Shown: positions 1 through 8,843 of the stretch, piece after piece
Layout of the letters: every line of letters begins with the position of its first letter
Position numbering within the stretch: position 1 is the first letter of the stretch
From: Pseudomonadota bacterium
GTDB taxonomy: Bacteria > Pseudomonadota > Gammaproteobacteria > Burkholderiales > Burkholderiaceae_C
Direction of reading: 5' to 3'
NCBI GenBank assembly: GCA_031119395.1
Contig: JAVHYA010000017.1
Location: forward strand, 20,415-67,271
Length of the DNA: 46,857 nucleotides
Program-made: the position numbers and the translations under genes
The notes under the pieces: model-generated
The model's database searches: none
The model's input: the letters and a program-made list of their open reading frames with translations, nothing else
Told to the model about the DNA's origin: nothing

Positions 1-41
1 GCATCGTCCTTTTCTTTCCTCGTCCTTCTTCCGGAGCCTCC

Positions 42-1247
42 ATGCCCGCTTTCCAGAGCCGCCCCGCTTCGCGCCGCAGCGCCCTGTCCGTCGCACTGTT
101 CACCGTGCTGTCCCTGGCGGCCGGCGTGCCGGCCCACGCGGCCGACCCGATCAAGGTGGGCCTCGCGCTCGACATCTCCGGCCCCTTCGCGGCCGGCGGC
201 GCCGAAACGCGCGACGCGATCAACCTCGCGGTGAAGCTGCTGGGCAACAAGCTGGGCGGCTACCCGGCCGAGTTCATCCAGGCCGACACCGCGGGCAGCC
301 CCGACCAGGCCAAGCAGATCGTCGACCGCTTCATCCAGCAGAACAAGATCGACTTCTTCACCGGCCCCACGCCGTCGAACGTGGCGCTGGCCGTGGGCCC
401 CGCGCTCTTCGCGGCCAAGGTGCCCTTCGTCACCAGCAACCCGGGCCCGAGCCAGTACGCCGGCGCGCAGTGCAACCCCTACTTCTTCGGCCAGAGCTAC
501 CAGAACGACACCTGGGACGAGGCCGCGGGCCAGTGGGCCACCGACCAGAAGCTGAAGACGGCCTTCATCATCGCGCCCAACTACCCCGCGGGCCGCGACC
601 ACCTCACCGGCTTCAAGCGCACCTACAAGGGCCAGGTGGTGGCCGAGGTGTACGGCAAGGTGGGCCAGCTGGACTATGCCGCCGAGCTGGCCCAGATCCG
701 CGCCGCCAAGCCCGAGGCGGTGTACTTCTTCCTGCCCGGCGGCATGGGCATCAACTTCATCAAGCAGTTCGTGGGTGCGGGCCTGTCGAAGGACGTGAAG
801 CTGGTCACCAGCCCGGCCTCGGCCGACGAGGACACCATCGCCGCCGTGGGCGATCCGATGCTCGGCCTGTTCTCGACCTCGCAGTGGTCGCACGACCTGC
901 CCAACGCGGCCAACCAGAAGTTCGTCGCCGAGTTCCGCAAGGCCTACAACCGCTACCCGACCTTCTACGCCGCGCAGGCCTACGACGCCATCCTGGCCAT
1001 GGACGCCGCGGCGAAGGACGTCAAGGGCGACGTGAAGAACAGGGAGGCCGTGCTCAAGGCGCTGAAGGCGGCCAACTTCCAGTCCATCCGCGGCCCCTTC
1101 AAGTACGACACCAACAACTTCCCGATCCAGGACTACTACCTGCGCGTGATCGGCAAGGACGGCGAAGGCCGCATCACCAACAAGACGCTGTCGACCCCGC
1201 TCAAGGGCTACCGCGACGCCTACCACCAGCTGTGCAAGATGAAATAG
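42..1247 (+). CDS. ABC transporter substrate-binding protein, LivK/branched-chain amino acid type
   Basis: Periplasmic receptor of a branched-chain-amino-acid-type ABC importer, 401 aa. Residues 1-33 form a signal peptide (RR near residue 11, hydrophobic core, AHA cleavage site), followed by KVGLALDISGPFAAGG, the usual start of the Peripla_BP_6 fold, which runs to the C-terminus. The ATG at 42 is preceded by GGAG at a good distance. The four membrane and ATPase genes follow on the same strand after a 159-base gap that holds a dispersed repeat, so this is probably the cognate receptor of livHMGF. The ligand cannot be read from sequence. LivK-family proteins in this group bind aliphatic or aromatic amino acids, amides or aromatic acids. 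Confidence 0.93.
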   Translation: MPAFQSRPASRRSALSVALFTVLSLAAGVPAHAADPIKVGLALDISGPFAAGGAETRDAINLAVKLLGNKLGGYPAEFIQADTAGSPDQAKQIVDRFIQQNKIDFFTGPTPSNVALAVGPALFAAKVPFVTSNPGPSQYAGAQCNPYFFGQSYQNDTWDEAAGQWATDQKLKTAFIIAPNYPAGRDHLTGFKRTYKGQVVAEVYGKVGQLDYAAELAQIRAAKPEAVYFFLPGGMGINFIKQFVGAGLSKDVKLVTSPASADEDTIAAVGDPMLGLFSTSQWSHDLPNAANQKFVAEFRKAYNRYPTFYAAQAYDAILAMDAAAKDVKGDVKNREAVLKALKAANFQSIRGPFKYDTNNFPIQDYYLRVIGKDGEGRITNKTLSTPLKGYRDAYHQLCKMK

Positions 1248-1257
1248 ACCCACCCCC

Positions 1258-1350
1258 GTTTCTTGCTCACTTCGTGTAGCCGAATCCCCCCTCAAGGGGG
1301 CGCACCCAGCGGCCCGGCAGAGCCGGCTCCGCGGGTGCACGCGCGTGGAA
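1258..1350. repeat. Dispersed intergenic repeat, family 1 copy a (CCCCCTCAAGGGGG type)
   Basis: The gap between the binding protein and livH contains CCCCCCTCAAGGGGGCGCA, then CCCAGCGGCCCGGCAGAGCC and GGCTCCGCGGGTGC. The reverse complement of 25690-25792 carries the same ordered blocks (GGGGGCGCATCCTGCGGCC, GGCGAAGCC, TTCCGCGGGTGC) with only scattered substitutions. The C/G run forms a short hairpin and could act as an attenuator that lowers permease expression relative to the receptor (inference). Confidence 0.75.
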
Positions 1351-1406
1351 CCACCCAGGCCGACCGCTGAACCGGCATCCATCCCTGCAGGCATCAACCT
1401 TCTAGC

Positions 1407-2327
1407 ATGACGCCCATCCTCTTCATCGAGCAGATGCTCAACGGCCTGGGCTACGGGCTGATGCTGTTCCTGCTGGCCGCGGGGCTGACGCTGGTGTTCG
1501 GGATCATGGACGTGATGAACCTCGCGCACGGCTCGCTCTTCATGGGCGGCGCCTACGTGGCGGCGAGCGTGCACACGCGCACGGACTCCTTCGTCGGCGC
1601 GGTGCTGGCGGCGCTGGTGGTGGTCGTGCTCGTCGCGCTGGTGCTGGAGGCGCTGCTGGTGCGCCGGCTCTACGGCCGCGACCACCTCGCGCAGGTGCTG
1701 GCGACCTTCGGCATCATCCTGGTGGCCGACGACCTGGTGAAGATGGCCTGGGGACCGGCGCCGATCATGGCGTCCGCCCCGGCCGCGCTGTCGGGCGCGG
1801 TCGAGATCCTGCCGGGCCTGCCCTACCCGGCCTACCGGCTCGTCATCCTCGTGGCCGGGCTGGTGGTGGCGGGCGGGCTGTACCTGCTGGTCAACCACAC
1901 GCGCGTGGGCATGCTGGTGCGCGCCGGCGCCTCCAACCGCGCGATGGCCGAGTTCATGGGCGTGCGCGTGGGGCGCATCTTCTCGCTGGTGTTCCTGGTC
2001 GGCGCCGCGCTCGCGGCCCTGGCCGGCGCGCTGATGGGGCCGCTCACCGCCGTGCAGGTGGGCATGGGCGAGGAGATCCTGATCCCTTCCCTGGTGGTGC
2101 TGGTGATCGGCGGCATCGGCTCGATCCGCGGCGCCTTCGTGGCGGCGATGCTGGTCGGCCTGGTCGACACCATCGGCCGCGCCTTCGTGCCGCTGGCGCT
2201 GCGCCCGCTGCTGCCGCCCACGCTGGTGTCGGACCTGAGCGCCCTCATCGCCGGCCTGGCCACCTATGCGCTGATGGCGGCGGTGCTGGCCTTCAAGCCC
2301 ACGGGGCTGTTCCCCGCCCGCGGCTGA
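1407..2327 (+). CDS. livH: Branched-chain amino acid ABC transporter permease LivH
   Basis: Inner-membrane permease, 306 aa, the usual LivH length. It is almost entirely hydrophobic with about eight transmembrane segments. It contains the early LivH signature GLTLVFGIMDVMNLAHGSLFM (residues ~27-47) and the cytoplasmic coupling loop MAEFMGVRVGRIFSLVF (residues ~180-200), followed by VVLVIGGIGSIRGAF. Pairs with LivM to form the translocation pore. The ATG at 1407 has only a weak Shine-Dalgarno. livM follows after 25 bases, consistent with one transcript. Confidence 0.95.
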   Translation: MTPILFIEQMLNGLGYGLMLFLLAAGLTLVFGIMDVMNLAHGSLFMGGAYVAASVHTRTDSFVGAVLAALVVVVLVALVLEALLVRRLYGRDHLAQVLATFGIILVADDLVKMAWGPAPIMASAPAALSGAVEILPGLPYPAYRLVILVAGLVVAGGLYLLVNHTRVGMLVRAGASNRAMAEFMGVRVGRIFSLVFLVGAALAALAGALMGPLTAVQVGMGEEILIPSLVVLVIGGIGSIRGAFVAAMLVGLVDTIGRAFVPLALRPLLPPTLVSDLSALIAGLATYALMAAVLAFKPTGLFPARG

Positions 2328-2352
2328 TAGCCGCTGCGATCCCTTTTTTCCG

Positions 2353-3336
2353 ATGAAGCTCGAACGCTGGCTCCCCTGGTGCGCACTGGCCGCACTCGCC
2401 GTCTTCCCCCTGCTGGCGCCCGCGATGGGGCTGGAGTTCTACGTCAACTTCGTGCGGCGGGCGCTGATCTTCGCGCTGGCCGCGGCCAGCCTGAACTTCA
2501 TCCTCGGCTTCGGGGGCATGGCGGCGCTGGGCCACATGGGCTTCGTCGGCGTGGGCGCGTACACGCTCGTCGCGCTGGCCGACGCCGGCCACGAATCGGC
2601 CTGGCTGCTGTGGCCCGCGGGCGCGGTGGCGGGCGGCCTGGTCGCCGCGGCGATCGGCGCGGTGGCGCTGCGCACGCGCGGCGTGTACTTCATCATGATC
2701 ACGCTGGCCTTCGCGCAGATGCTGTACTTCGCGGCCGTGTCGTTGCGCGCCTACGGCGGCGACGACGGCTACAACCTGATGGCCCGCCCCGCTTTCGGCC
2801 CGGGCCTGGACAGCATGCACGAGCCGACCTTCTACTGGGTGGTGCTGGCCCTCTTCGCCGTCGTGATGGCCCTGCTCAACCGTGCCACCGTGTCGCGCTT
2901 CGGCCATGCGCTGATGGGCATCCGCGACAACGAGGTGCGCATGCAGGCCATGGGCTACCCGGTGTTCCGCCTGCGGCTCGCGGCCTTCGCGCTGGCCGGC
3001 GCGGTGGCCGGGCTGGCGGGCGCGCTGCTGGTGTCGCACAACAGCTTCGTCAGCCCCTCGGTGATGCACTGGACGCAGTCGGCCACGCTGGTGGTGATGG
3101 TGGTCATCGGCGGCGTCGGCCGGCGCTGGGGCGGGCCGGTGGGCGCCGCGGTGTGGATCGGCCTGGAGGAAGTCGCGAAGCAGCACACCGAGTACTGGCA
3201 CCTGCCGCTGGGCGTGCTGCTGGTGGCCATCGTGTTCCTGGCGCCGCGCGGCATCGCGGGCGTGCTCGAGCGGCGCCGACGTGCCGCGCCGGCCGCGCCC
3301 GCCGCGGACGGACGGGCCGTGGAGGCCGCGCCATGA
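2353..3336 (+). CDS. livM: Branched-chain amino acid ABC transporter permease LivM
   Basis: Second membrane subunit, 327 aa. Hydrophobic segments run along its length. The typical LivM motifs are visible: LNFILGFGGMAALGHMGFVG (residues ~48-67), RTRGVYFIMITLAFAQM, the coupling helix IRDNEVRMQAMGYPVFRLRL, and a C-terminal GGVGRRWGGPVGAAVW. The last 20 residues are Ala/Arg-rich and probably a cytoplasmic tail. The stop overlaps the start of livG by four bases (ATGA at 3333), implying translational coupling. Confidence 0.95.
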   Translation: MKLERWLPWCALAALAVFPLLAPAMGLEFYVNFVRRALIFALAAASLNFILGFGGMAALGHMGFVGVGAYTLVALADAGHESAWLLWPAGAVAGGLVAAAIGAVALRTRGVYFIMITLAFAQMLYFAAVSLRAYGGDDGYNLMARPAFGPGLDSMHEPTFYWVVLALFAVVMALLNRATVSRFGHALMGIRDNEVRMQAMGYPVFRLRLAAFALAGAVAGLAGALLVSHNSFVSPSVMHWTQSATLVVMVVIGGVGRRWGGPVGAAVWIGLEEVAKQHTEYWHLPLGVLLVAIVFLAPRGIAGVLERRRRAAPAAPAADGRAVEAAP

Positions 3337-4093
3337 GCCTCTTCCAGGTCGACGGGCTGGTCAAGCGCTTCGGTGCGCTGGTGGCGACCGACCACGTGTC
3401 GCTGGCCGTGAACGCGGGCGAGGTGCATGCGCTGATCGGCCCCAACGGCGCGGGCAAGTCCACGCTGGTCAACCTGATCTCGGGGCTGGTCCCGGCCGAC
3501 GCGGGGCACATTTCGCTCGACGGCGTGAACCTCACGCCGCTGCCGATGCATGCGCGGGTGCGCGCCGGCCTGTCGCGCTGCTTCCAGATCACGAGCATCT
3601 TCCGCGAGGCGACGGTGATGGACAACCTGCTGCTGGCCGCGCAGGCGCATGCGGGCAGCAGCCTCCATGTGCTGCGCGACCGCCGGCACGAACAGCCGCT
3701 GGCCGACACCGCACGGGCGCTGGCCGAGCGCGTGGGCCTGGCGCACGAGCTCGACCGCACGGCCGGCACGCTGCCCCACGGTGCGCAGCGCAAGCTCGAC
3801 GTGGCGCTCGCGCTGGCCGCGCGGCCCAGGCTGCTGCTGCTCGACGAGCCCATGGCCGGCATGGGGCCGGAGGACTCCGAACGCATGACCGAACTGATCC
3901 ACCGCCTGAAGGCCGACATGGCGATCCTCCTGATCGAGCACGACATGAAGGCCGTCTTCGCGCTGGCCGACCGCATCTCGGTGCTGGTCTACGGCCGGGT
4001 GCTGGTGTCGGGCAGCGTGGACGAGATCCGCGGCAACCCGCAGGTGCAGGCGGTGTACCTCGGCACCGAGGACACGATGGCGGAGGCCGCCTG

Positions 4094-4094
<1 letters not shown>
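3333..4094 (+). CDS. livG: Branched-chain amino acid ABC transporter ATP-binding protein LivG
   Basis: ATPase subunit, 253 aa from the ATG at 3333 that overlaps the livM stop. The long upstream extension of the frame is out-of-frame livM sequence and is not used. Walker A is GPNGAGKST, the signature region is the LivG-type LPHGAQRKLDVALALA rather than LSGGQ, Walker B is LLLLDEPMAGM, and the switch histidine is in LLIEHDM. The C-terminal segment after the switch loop is typical of LivG. Ends in an ATGA overlap with livF. Confidence 0.95.
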
Positions 4095-4813
<719 letters not shown>

Positions 4814-4832
4814 CGGAATTTCGAGCCGAATC

Positions 4833-4890
4833 GGGCTGCAGCGCCCACGGGACGGGCGCGAGCAGCTATTGATTCGATAGCATCACGAGC
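4833..4890 (-). repeat. Dispersed repeat, family 2 copy a (ATAGCTGCTCGCGCCCG type), hairpin between convergent genes
   Basis: On the minus strand the element reads ATAGCTGCTCGCGCCCG, then GGGCGCTGCAG. It shares its head with copies at 36781-36840 and 40739-40800. GCGCCC and GGGCGC pair as a 6-bp stem with a 7-base loop. It sits between the convergent livF and the 4907 binding-protein gene, so it may act as a bidirectional terminator. Confidence 0.7.
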
Positions 4891-4906
4891 TGGATGCGCC
4901 GCGCCG

Positions 4907-6142
4907 TCAGGGGCGCTTCATGTCCGTGCAGGTGTTCGGCAACATCGCCTCCTGCGCCGTGATCTTCCTGGCCGTGTAGACGCCGACGCCGGTGTTCTCC
5001 AGGTCGTACTTCACGCCCTTGTCGCCCACCTTGGCGAAGGTCTGGACGAACAGGTCCTGCTGCAGCTGGTGGTCGTCGGGGCGCATCCACACCTCGCCGA
5101 TGTCGGTCTTGTAGCGCATGTTCTCCAGCTTGCGCCCCACGTCGATGGCCTTCGTGGAGTTGGCCTGCTTCATCGCCTCGGCCAGCATGTCCAGCGCGTT
5201 CTTGGCGCGCAGCAGCAGGAAGTCGTTCTTGAACTTCTTCTTGTACTCGTTGGCGAAGGCCTCGGCGCCGTTGTTCTCGACGTTGGCATGCCATTCGGAC
5301 AGGCTGAACACGGTGCCGATGCCGCTGTCCTGCAGCACCGTGGGCACGCCGATGGTGTTGGCGTACAGCGTGTAGATGTTGACCTTCAGGCCCGCCTCCT
5401 TGATGGCCTTGATGAGCAGCGTGAGGTCGTTGCCCCAGTTGCTGGTCAGCACCGTGTCGGCGCCCGAGGCCTTGATCTTGGCCGCGTAGGGCGCGAAGTC
5501 CTTGACCTTGCCCAGCGGCACCAGGTCGTCGCCCACCAGCTGCAGGTCGGCGCGCTTCTTCGGCAGCATCTCCTTGAAGGCCTTCTGCGCCTGGTAGCCG
5601 GCCACGTAGTCCTGGTGGACCTGGTGGACCTTCTTGATCTCCGGGCGCGCCGCGATCGCCGAGGTGATCGCGTTCATGCTCATGTCGATGTTCTGGATGA
5701 AGCGGAAGTGCCAGAAGGTGCACTTGGGCCCGGTCATGTCGGGGTCGAAGGCCGAGTAGTTCATGACCAGCATCGGCTCCTCGCCGCGCGCGACCATCTT
5801 CTGCACCGCATCGACCAGCGCGGCCGTCACGTTCGAGCCGTTGCCCTGGAAGACGTAGCGCGCGCCCTTGTCGTAGGCCGCGCGCAGCGCGCTGGCGCTC
5901 TCGTTGGCGCTGGACTTGCCGTCGAAGGGCAGCACCTCGATCTTCTGGCCCAGCACGCCGCCCTTGGCGTTGATCTGTTCTGCGGCGAGCAGGAAGTGCT
6001 GCAGCTGCTGCTCGCCCACGTTGGCGAAGGGGCCCGAGAGCGGGTCGATGTAGGCCACCTTGATCTGTGCCGCAGCCGGGATGGCCGCAGCCAGGGCGAG
6101 CGTGGCGGCCACGAGGGCGCCGCGTCCTGCGCGCTTGAACAT
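4907..6142 (-). CDS. ABC transporter substrate-binding protein, LivK-like, convergent with livHMGF
   Basis: Periplasmic binding protein, 411 aa. The start is placed at the ATG at 6142, preceded by AGGAGA and followed by a clean signal peptide (MFKRAGRGALVAATLALAAA, cleavage after about residue 25 at AAA|QIKVAYIDPLSG). The in-frame upstream extension lacks a ribosome site. The Peripla_BP_6 domain covers the rest. No permease or ATPase genes accompany it on this strand. It probably either feeds the adjacent LivHMGF complex with a second ligand or belongs to a transporter elsewhere. Ligand unknown. Confidence 0.9.
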   Translation of the reverse strand: MFKRAGRGALVAATLALAAAIPAAAQIKVAYIDPLSGPFANVGEQQLQHFLLAAEQINAKGGVLGQKIEVLPFDGKSSANESASALRAAYDKGARYVFQGNGSNVTAALVDAVQKMVARGEEPMLVMNYSAFDPDMTGPKCTFWHFRFIQNIDMSMNAITSAIAARPEIKKVHQVHQDYVAGYQAQKAFKEMLPKKRADLQLVGDDLVPLGKVKDFAPYAAKIKASGADTVLTSNWGNDLTLLIKAIKEAGLKVNIYTLYANTIGVPTVLQDSGIGTVFSLSEWHANVENNGAEAFANEYKKKFKNDFLLLRAKNALDMLAEAMKQANSTKAIDVGRKLENMRYKTDIGEVWMRPDDHQLQQDLFVQTFAKVGDKGVKYDLENTGVGVYTARKITAQEAMLPNTCTDMKRP

Positions 6143-6308
6143 GTGTCGTCTCCTGATGGTGTGTTGTCGGTCGGCGCGCGATCGCCCCGGCCGCCGGCAG
6201 TACATCACCCGCGCGCGGGCGCGCGCCGTCATCTGCGTGACTGGGAAGGCGCACGCCCCATTCATTCGGTGCATGGTCCCGCATTCGCCGTGCGGGGGCG
6301 GCCGGCGC

Positions 6309-7193
6309 TCAGCGCGGCTGCTCGATCACGCGCAGCATGCCTTCCTGCGCGGTGGAGGCGACCAGCCGGCCGTCGCGCGCGAACACGCTGCCGCGGCACA
6401 GGCCGCGCGCGCCGCCGGCACTGGGCGAGTCGATCACGTAGAGCAGCCAGTCGTCGAAGCGGAAGTCGCGATGGAACCACATGGCGTGGTCGAGGCTGGC
6501 GGCGCGCACGTCGCCGGCCAGGAAGCTCAGGCCGTGCGGCACCAGCGCGGCGCGCAGCAGGCCGTGGTCGGAGGCGTACGCCAGCAGCGCACGGTGGACC
6601 ATCGGGTCGTCGGGCAGCGGGGCCACGGCGCGCATCCACACGGCGCTGCCCCCCTCGCGCGGCACCGGCGCGACCGGATCGTCCTGCTCGACCCGGCGGT
6701 ACTCGATGCCGTGCGGCGCCGTGGCCTTGACGCGCCATTGCGCGGGCAGCCGGTCGCCGAGGGCCAGGCGCTGCTCCAGCTCGCTGGGCAGGCCCTCGGG
6801 CCCGTCCAGCGCCGGCATCGGCAGCTGGTGTTCCACGCCCCGGTCCACCGTCTGGAACGAGGCCGCCATCTCGAAGATGATGCGCCCCGCCTGGCGCGCC
6901 AGCACATGCCGGGTGGTGAAGCTGCGGCCGTCGCGCACGCGGTCGACGCTGTAGTCGATGGGCGCGTGCTCGCCGGGCAGCAGGAAGTAGGCGTGCATCG
7001 AATGCACGGGCCGCGCGGCGTCGACCGTGAGGCTGGCCGCCATCAGCGCCTGCCCGAGCACCTGGCCGCCGAAGACGGCGGGCGTGCCGATGTCCTCGCT
7101 CTGCGCGCGGAAGCGGTCCTCGCCGACGGGCTCCAGGCGCATGAGCGCCACGAGGTCGTCGACGAGGCAGGCGGTGGTGGGGGAATCGGTCAT
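6309..7193 (-). CDS. tesB: Acyl-CoA thioesterase II (TesB)
   Basis: Double-hotdog thioesterase that hydrolyses acyl-CoA to free acid and CoA in the cytoplasm. 294 aa from the ATG at 7193, close to the usual ~286 aa. The N-terminal hotdog carries TPAVFGGQVLGQALMAA and VHSMHAYFLLPG. The C-terminal hotdog carries SLDHAMWFHRDFRFDDWLLY, with the Asp of the catalytic triad, and STAQEGMLR, with the triad Gln. Upstream in-frame extensions are rejected because they lack a ribosome site and cross the promoter. A perfect inverted repeat at 7208-7229 lies directly upstream. Confidence 0.94.
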   Translation of the reverse strand: MTDSPTTACLVDDLVALMRLEPVGEDRFRAQSEDIGTPAVFGGQVLGQALMAASLTVDAARPVHSMHAYFLLPGEHAPIDYSVDRVRDGRSFTTRHVLARQAGRIIFEMAASFQTVDRGVEHQLPMPALDGPEGLPSELEQRLALGDRLPAQWRVKATAPHGIEYRRVEQDDPVAPVPREGGSAVWMRAVAPLPDDPMVHRALLAYASDHGLLRAALVPHGLSFLAGDVRAASLDHAMWFHRDFRFDDWLLYVIDSPSAGGARGLCRGSVFARDGRLVASTAQEGMLRVIEQPR

Positions 7194-7207
7194 CGGCAAG
7201 GCGCAGC

Positions 7208-7229
7208 GGTTCAGGGATAACCCTGAACC
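7208..7229. promoter_or_regulatory. Perfect inverted repeat upstream of tesB
   Basis: GGTTCAGGG (7208-7216) and CCCTGAACC (7221-7229) are exact reverse complements separated by ATAA. The element ends 15 bases upstream of the tesB start and lies between divergent tesB and the lipoprotein gene. It could be an operator or a hairpin in the tesB leader. The cognate regulator is not identifiable here. Confidence 0.6.
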
Positions 7230-7354
7230 ATAGCAAAGCCCAGGCCCGGCGGCTGTCGCCCGCGGTCGCGGGCCGGCGGGCTTGGGACACAATTCCGCGG
7301 CCAGGGCCGGCCGGCCGTGGCGCCGCCGTTCCAACCCCAACCGCTTCACGCGCC

Positions 7355-8275
7355 ATGACCACAGCATCTCCCCTGACCGCCCTCGCGCTGGCCGCCGCCG
7401 GCGCCCTTCTCCTGGCCGGCTGCGCCTCCAAGTCGGGCGGCGCCGCCGCCGACGCCGGCACGCCCAAGACCGCCGCGGCAGCGCCCAGCGCACCGCCGGC
7501 CCCGCCCCCACCGCCGCCTCCGCCGGGCTATGCCGACATCGCTGCCGCCTTCGATGGCGGCACTGTCGCCAGTGCGCGCCAGGCCCTGGTGGGCAAGAGC
7601 TTCCAGCTCGACCTGCAGCGCCCGGCGGCGCGCAACGCCCCGGCCGGCAGCTGGGTCGCGAGCGAAGGCGATGCGGTGGGCTTCCGCTGCCTGGTCACCG
7701 CGCCCAACTTCCGCGGCGGCCCGGTGACGGCCGAGGTGCGTGCCGTGCGCGTGGCGGGCAAGCAGAAAACGGTGGACCTGGCCCGCTGCGCCTCCGCGGC
7801 GCCGCCCCCAGCCGCCGCAACCGCCGCGCCCGCTGCCGCACCTGCAGCCGCTGCACCCGCCGCCGCAGCCGCCGGCGCGGGCACGGTCGGTGCCGGCAAG
7901 CCCGGGATGGACGCGCGGGGCAACGTGGTCGACTCGTCCAAGGTCGAGGCCGGCAGCGGCCGCAGCGTGAAGGGCCTGAACGGCTACGACGGCGAAATCA
8001 CCGGCAACCCCGGCCCGGGCAGCAAGTTCGGCCAGCTGCAGATCGGCATGTCGGCCTTCCAGGTCACGAGCCAGATCGGCCCGCCGAGCGACCAGGGCGC
8101 CTACATGACGGGCAAGGCGTGGATCCCCTTCTACTTCGGCGCCGACCGCCACCGCTTCGAGATGGTCTACAAGGGCCAGGGCCGCCTGATCTTCGCCGGC
8201 GGCAGCATGGGCGACTTCAGCAACGGCTACCTGATCTGGATCATCCACAACCCGAACGAGCCGGGCACGCGCTGA
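7355..8275 (+). CDS. Putative lipoprotein with proline/alanine-rich linkers and BamE/SmpA-like C-terminus
   Basis: 306 aa. The N-terminus is a lipoprotein signal with lipobox LLAGC (Cys ~23). It is followed by a low-complexity segment containing PPAPPPPPPPPG, a ~90-residue middle region with two cysteines (FRCLV, LARCAS), a second Ala/Pro linker, and a C-terminal ~90 residues (FGQLQIGMSAFQVTSQIGPP, then GRLIFAGGS). The GQLQIGMS...V...IGPPS pattern resembles the SmpA/OmlA/BamE fold, where that motif precedes a short beta sheet. Probably anchored in the outer membrane and facing the periplasm. Function unknown. Confidence 0.8.
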   Translation: MTTASPLTALALAAAGALLLAGCASKSGGAAADAGTPKTAAAAPSAPPAPPPPPPPPGYADIAAAFDGGTVASARQALVGKSFQLDLQRPAARNAPAGSWVASEGDAVGFRCLVTAPNFRGGPVTAEVRAVRVAGKQKTVDLARCASAAPPPAAATAAPAAAPAAAAPAAAAAGAGTVGAGKPGMDARGNVVDSSKVEAGSGRSVKGLNGYDGEITGNPGPGSKFGQLQIGMSAFQVTSQIGPPSDQGAYMTGKAWIPFYFGADRHRFEMVYKGQGRLIFAGGSMGDFSNGYLIWIIHNPNEPGTR

Positions 8276-8708
8276 GCATTCGGGCGGCCGCATCCTCGGC
8301 CGCGTGACAGCACACGCACAGCTTGTTGCCGTCGAGGTCGCGCACGTAGGCGCCGTAGTAGTTCGCGTGGTAGTGCGGACGCGGCCCCGGCGGCCCGTCG
8401 CAGCGGCCACCGAGCGACAGGGCCAGGGCATGCACCGCGTCGACGGTCGCGCGGTCGCGTGCGAGCAGCGCCACCATCTGGCCGTGGCCCGGCGTCGCGG
8501 GCTGGCCGTCGAAGGCGGTGCCCACGAGCAGCAGCGGCCGGTCCGCATCGGCAGCCTGCCAGCCGCACCAGTGCTGCACCAGCGGCGGGCTCTCGCCGGC
8601 GCGCTCGACGAAGCGCAGGCGATGGCCCAGCCGTGCCATCAGCGGCTCGTAGAAGGCGAAGGCGCGGTCGAAATCGGTGACGCCGATGAAGACATGGGAC
8701 AGCAGCAT
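8241..8708 (-). CDS. VOC family (glyoxalase/bleomycin-resistance fold) protein
   Basis: 155 aa from the ATG at 8708 (MLLSHVFIGVTDFDRAFAFY), a typical single VOC start. It continues with a second beta-alpha-beta module ending in YYGAYVRDLDGNKLCVCCH, where a metal-binding Glu is more usual than the Cys/Val seen here, so metal-dependent activity is uncertain. Family members include dioxygenases, glyoxalases and fosfomycin-resistance proteins. The 3' end overlaps the convergent lipoprotein gene by 35 bases. A near-perfect palindrome lies 100 bases upstream. Confidence 0.82.
   Translation of the reverse strand: MLLSHVFIGVTDFDRAFAFYEPLMARLGHRLRFVERAGESPPLVQHWCGWQAADADRPLLLVGTAFDGQPATPGHGQMVALLARDRATVDAVHALALSLGGRCDGPPGPRPHYHANYYGAYVRDLDGNKLCVCCHAAEDAAARMLSACPARSGCG
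8284..8303. terminator. GC hairpin at the convergent lipoprotein/VOC junction
   Basis: GCGGCCG (8284-8290) pairs exactly with CGGCCGC (8297-8303) over a 6-base loop, nine bases after the lipoprotein stop and inside the 3' end of the VOC gene. There is no T tract, so it is only terminator-like. Confidence 0.4.
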
Positions 8709-8807
8709 TGGCGCGAGCTTAGGGGCCCGCGTCGCGCCTGCAAAGCCCCTCGAAATCTGGAAGTGCAATCGGCCGCCAGCGCCCACCGGCCGGGCGCGTC
8801 AGCCGAA

Positions 8808-8827
8808 ATCGTCACGTTCGTGACGAT
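8808..8827. promoter_or_regulatory. Palindromic operator-like site upstream of the VOC gene
   Basis: ATCGTCACG (8808-8816) and CGTGACGAT (8819-8827) are exact reverse complements around a TT centre. The size and symmetry resemble TetR- or GntR-type operators. It lies 100 bases upstream of the VOC start and just past the 3' end of the FAD oxidoreductase gene, suggesting the VOC gene has its own regulated promoter. Confidence 0.55.
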
Positions 8828-8843
8828 CTCCCGAAGGAGCGAT

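Noticed and set aside
2293-3941. Long open frames opposite or overlapping livM and livG
   Set aside because: They mirror GC-rich codon structure of the real genes, lack family motifs and are Arg/Ala/His-rich; livM and livG have full signatures.
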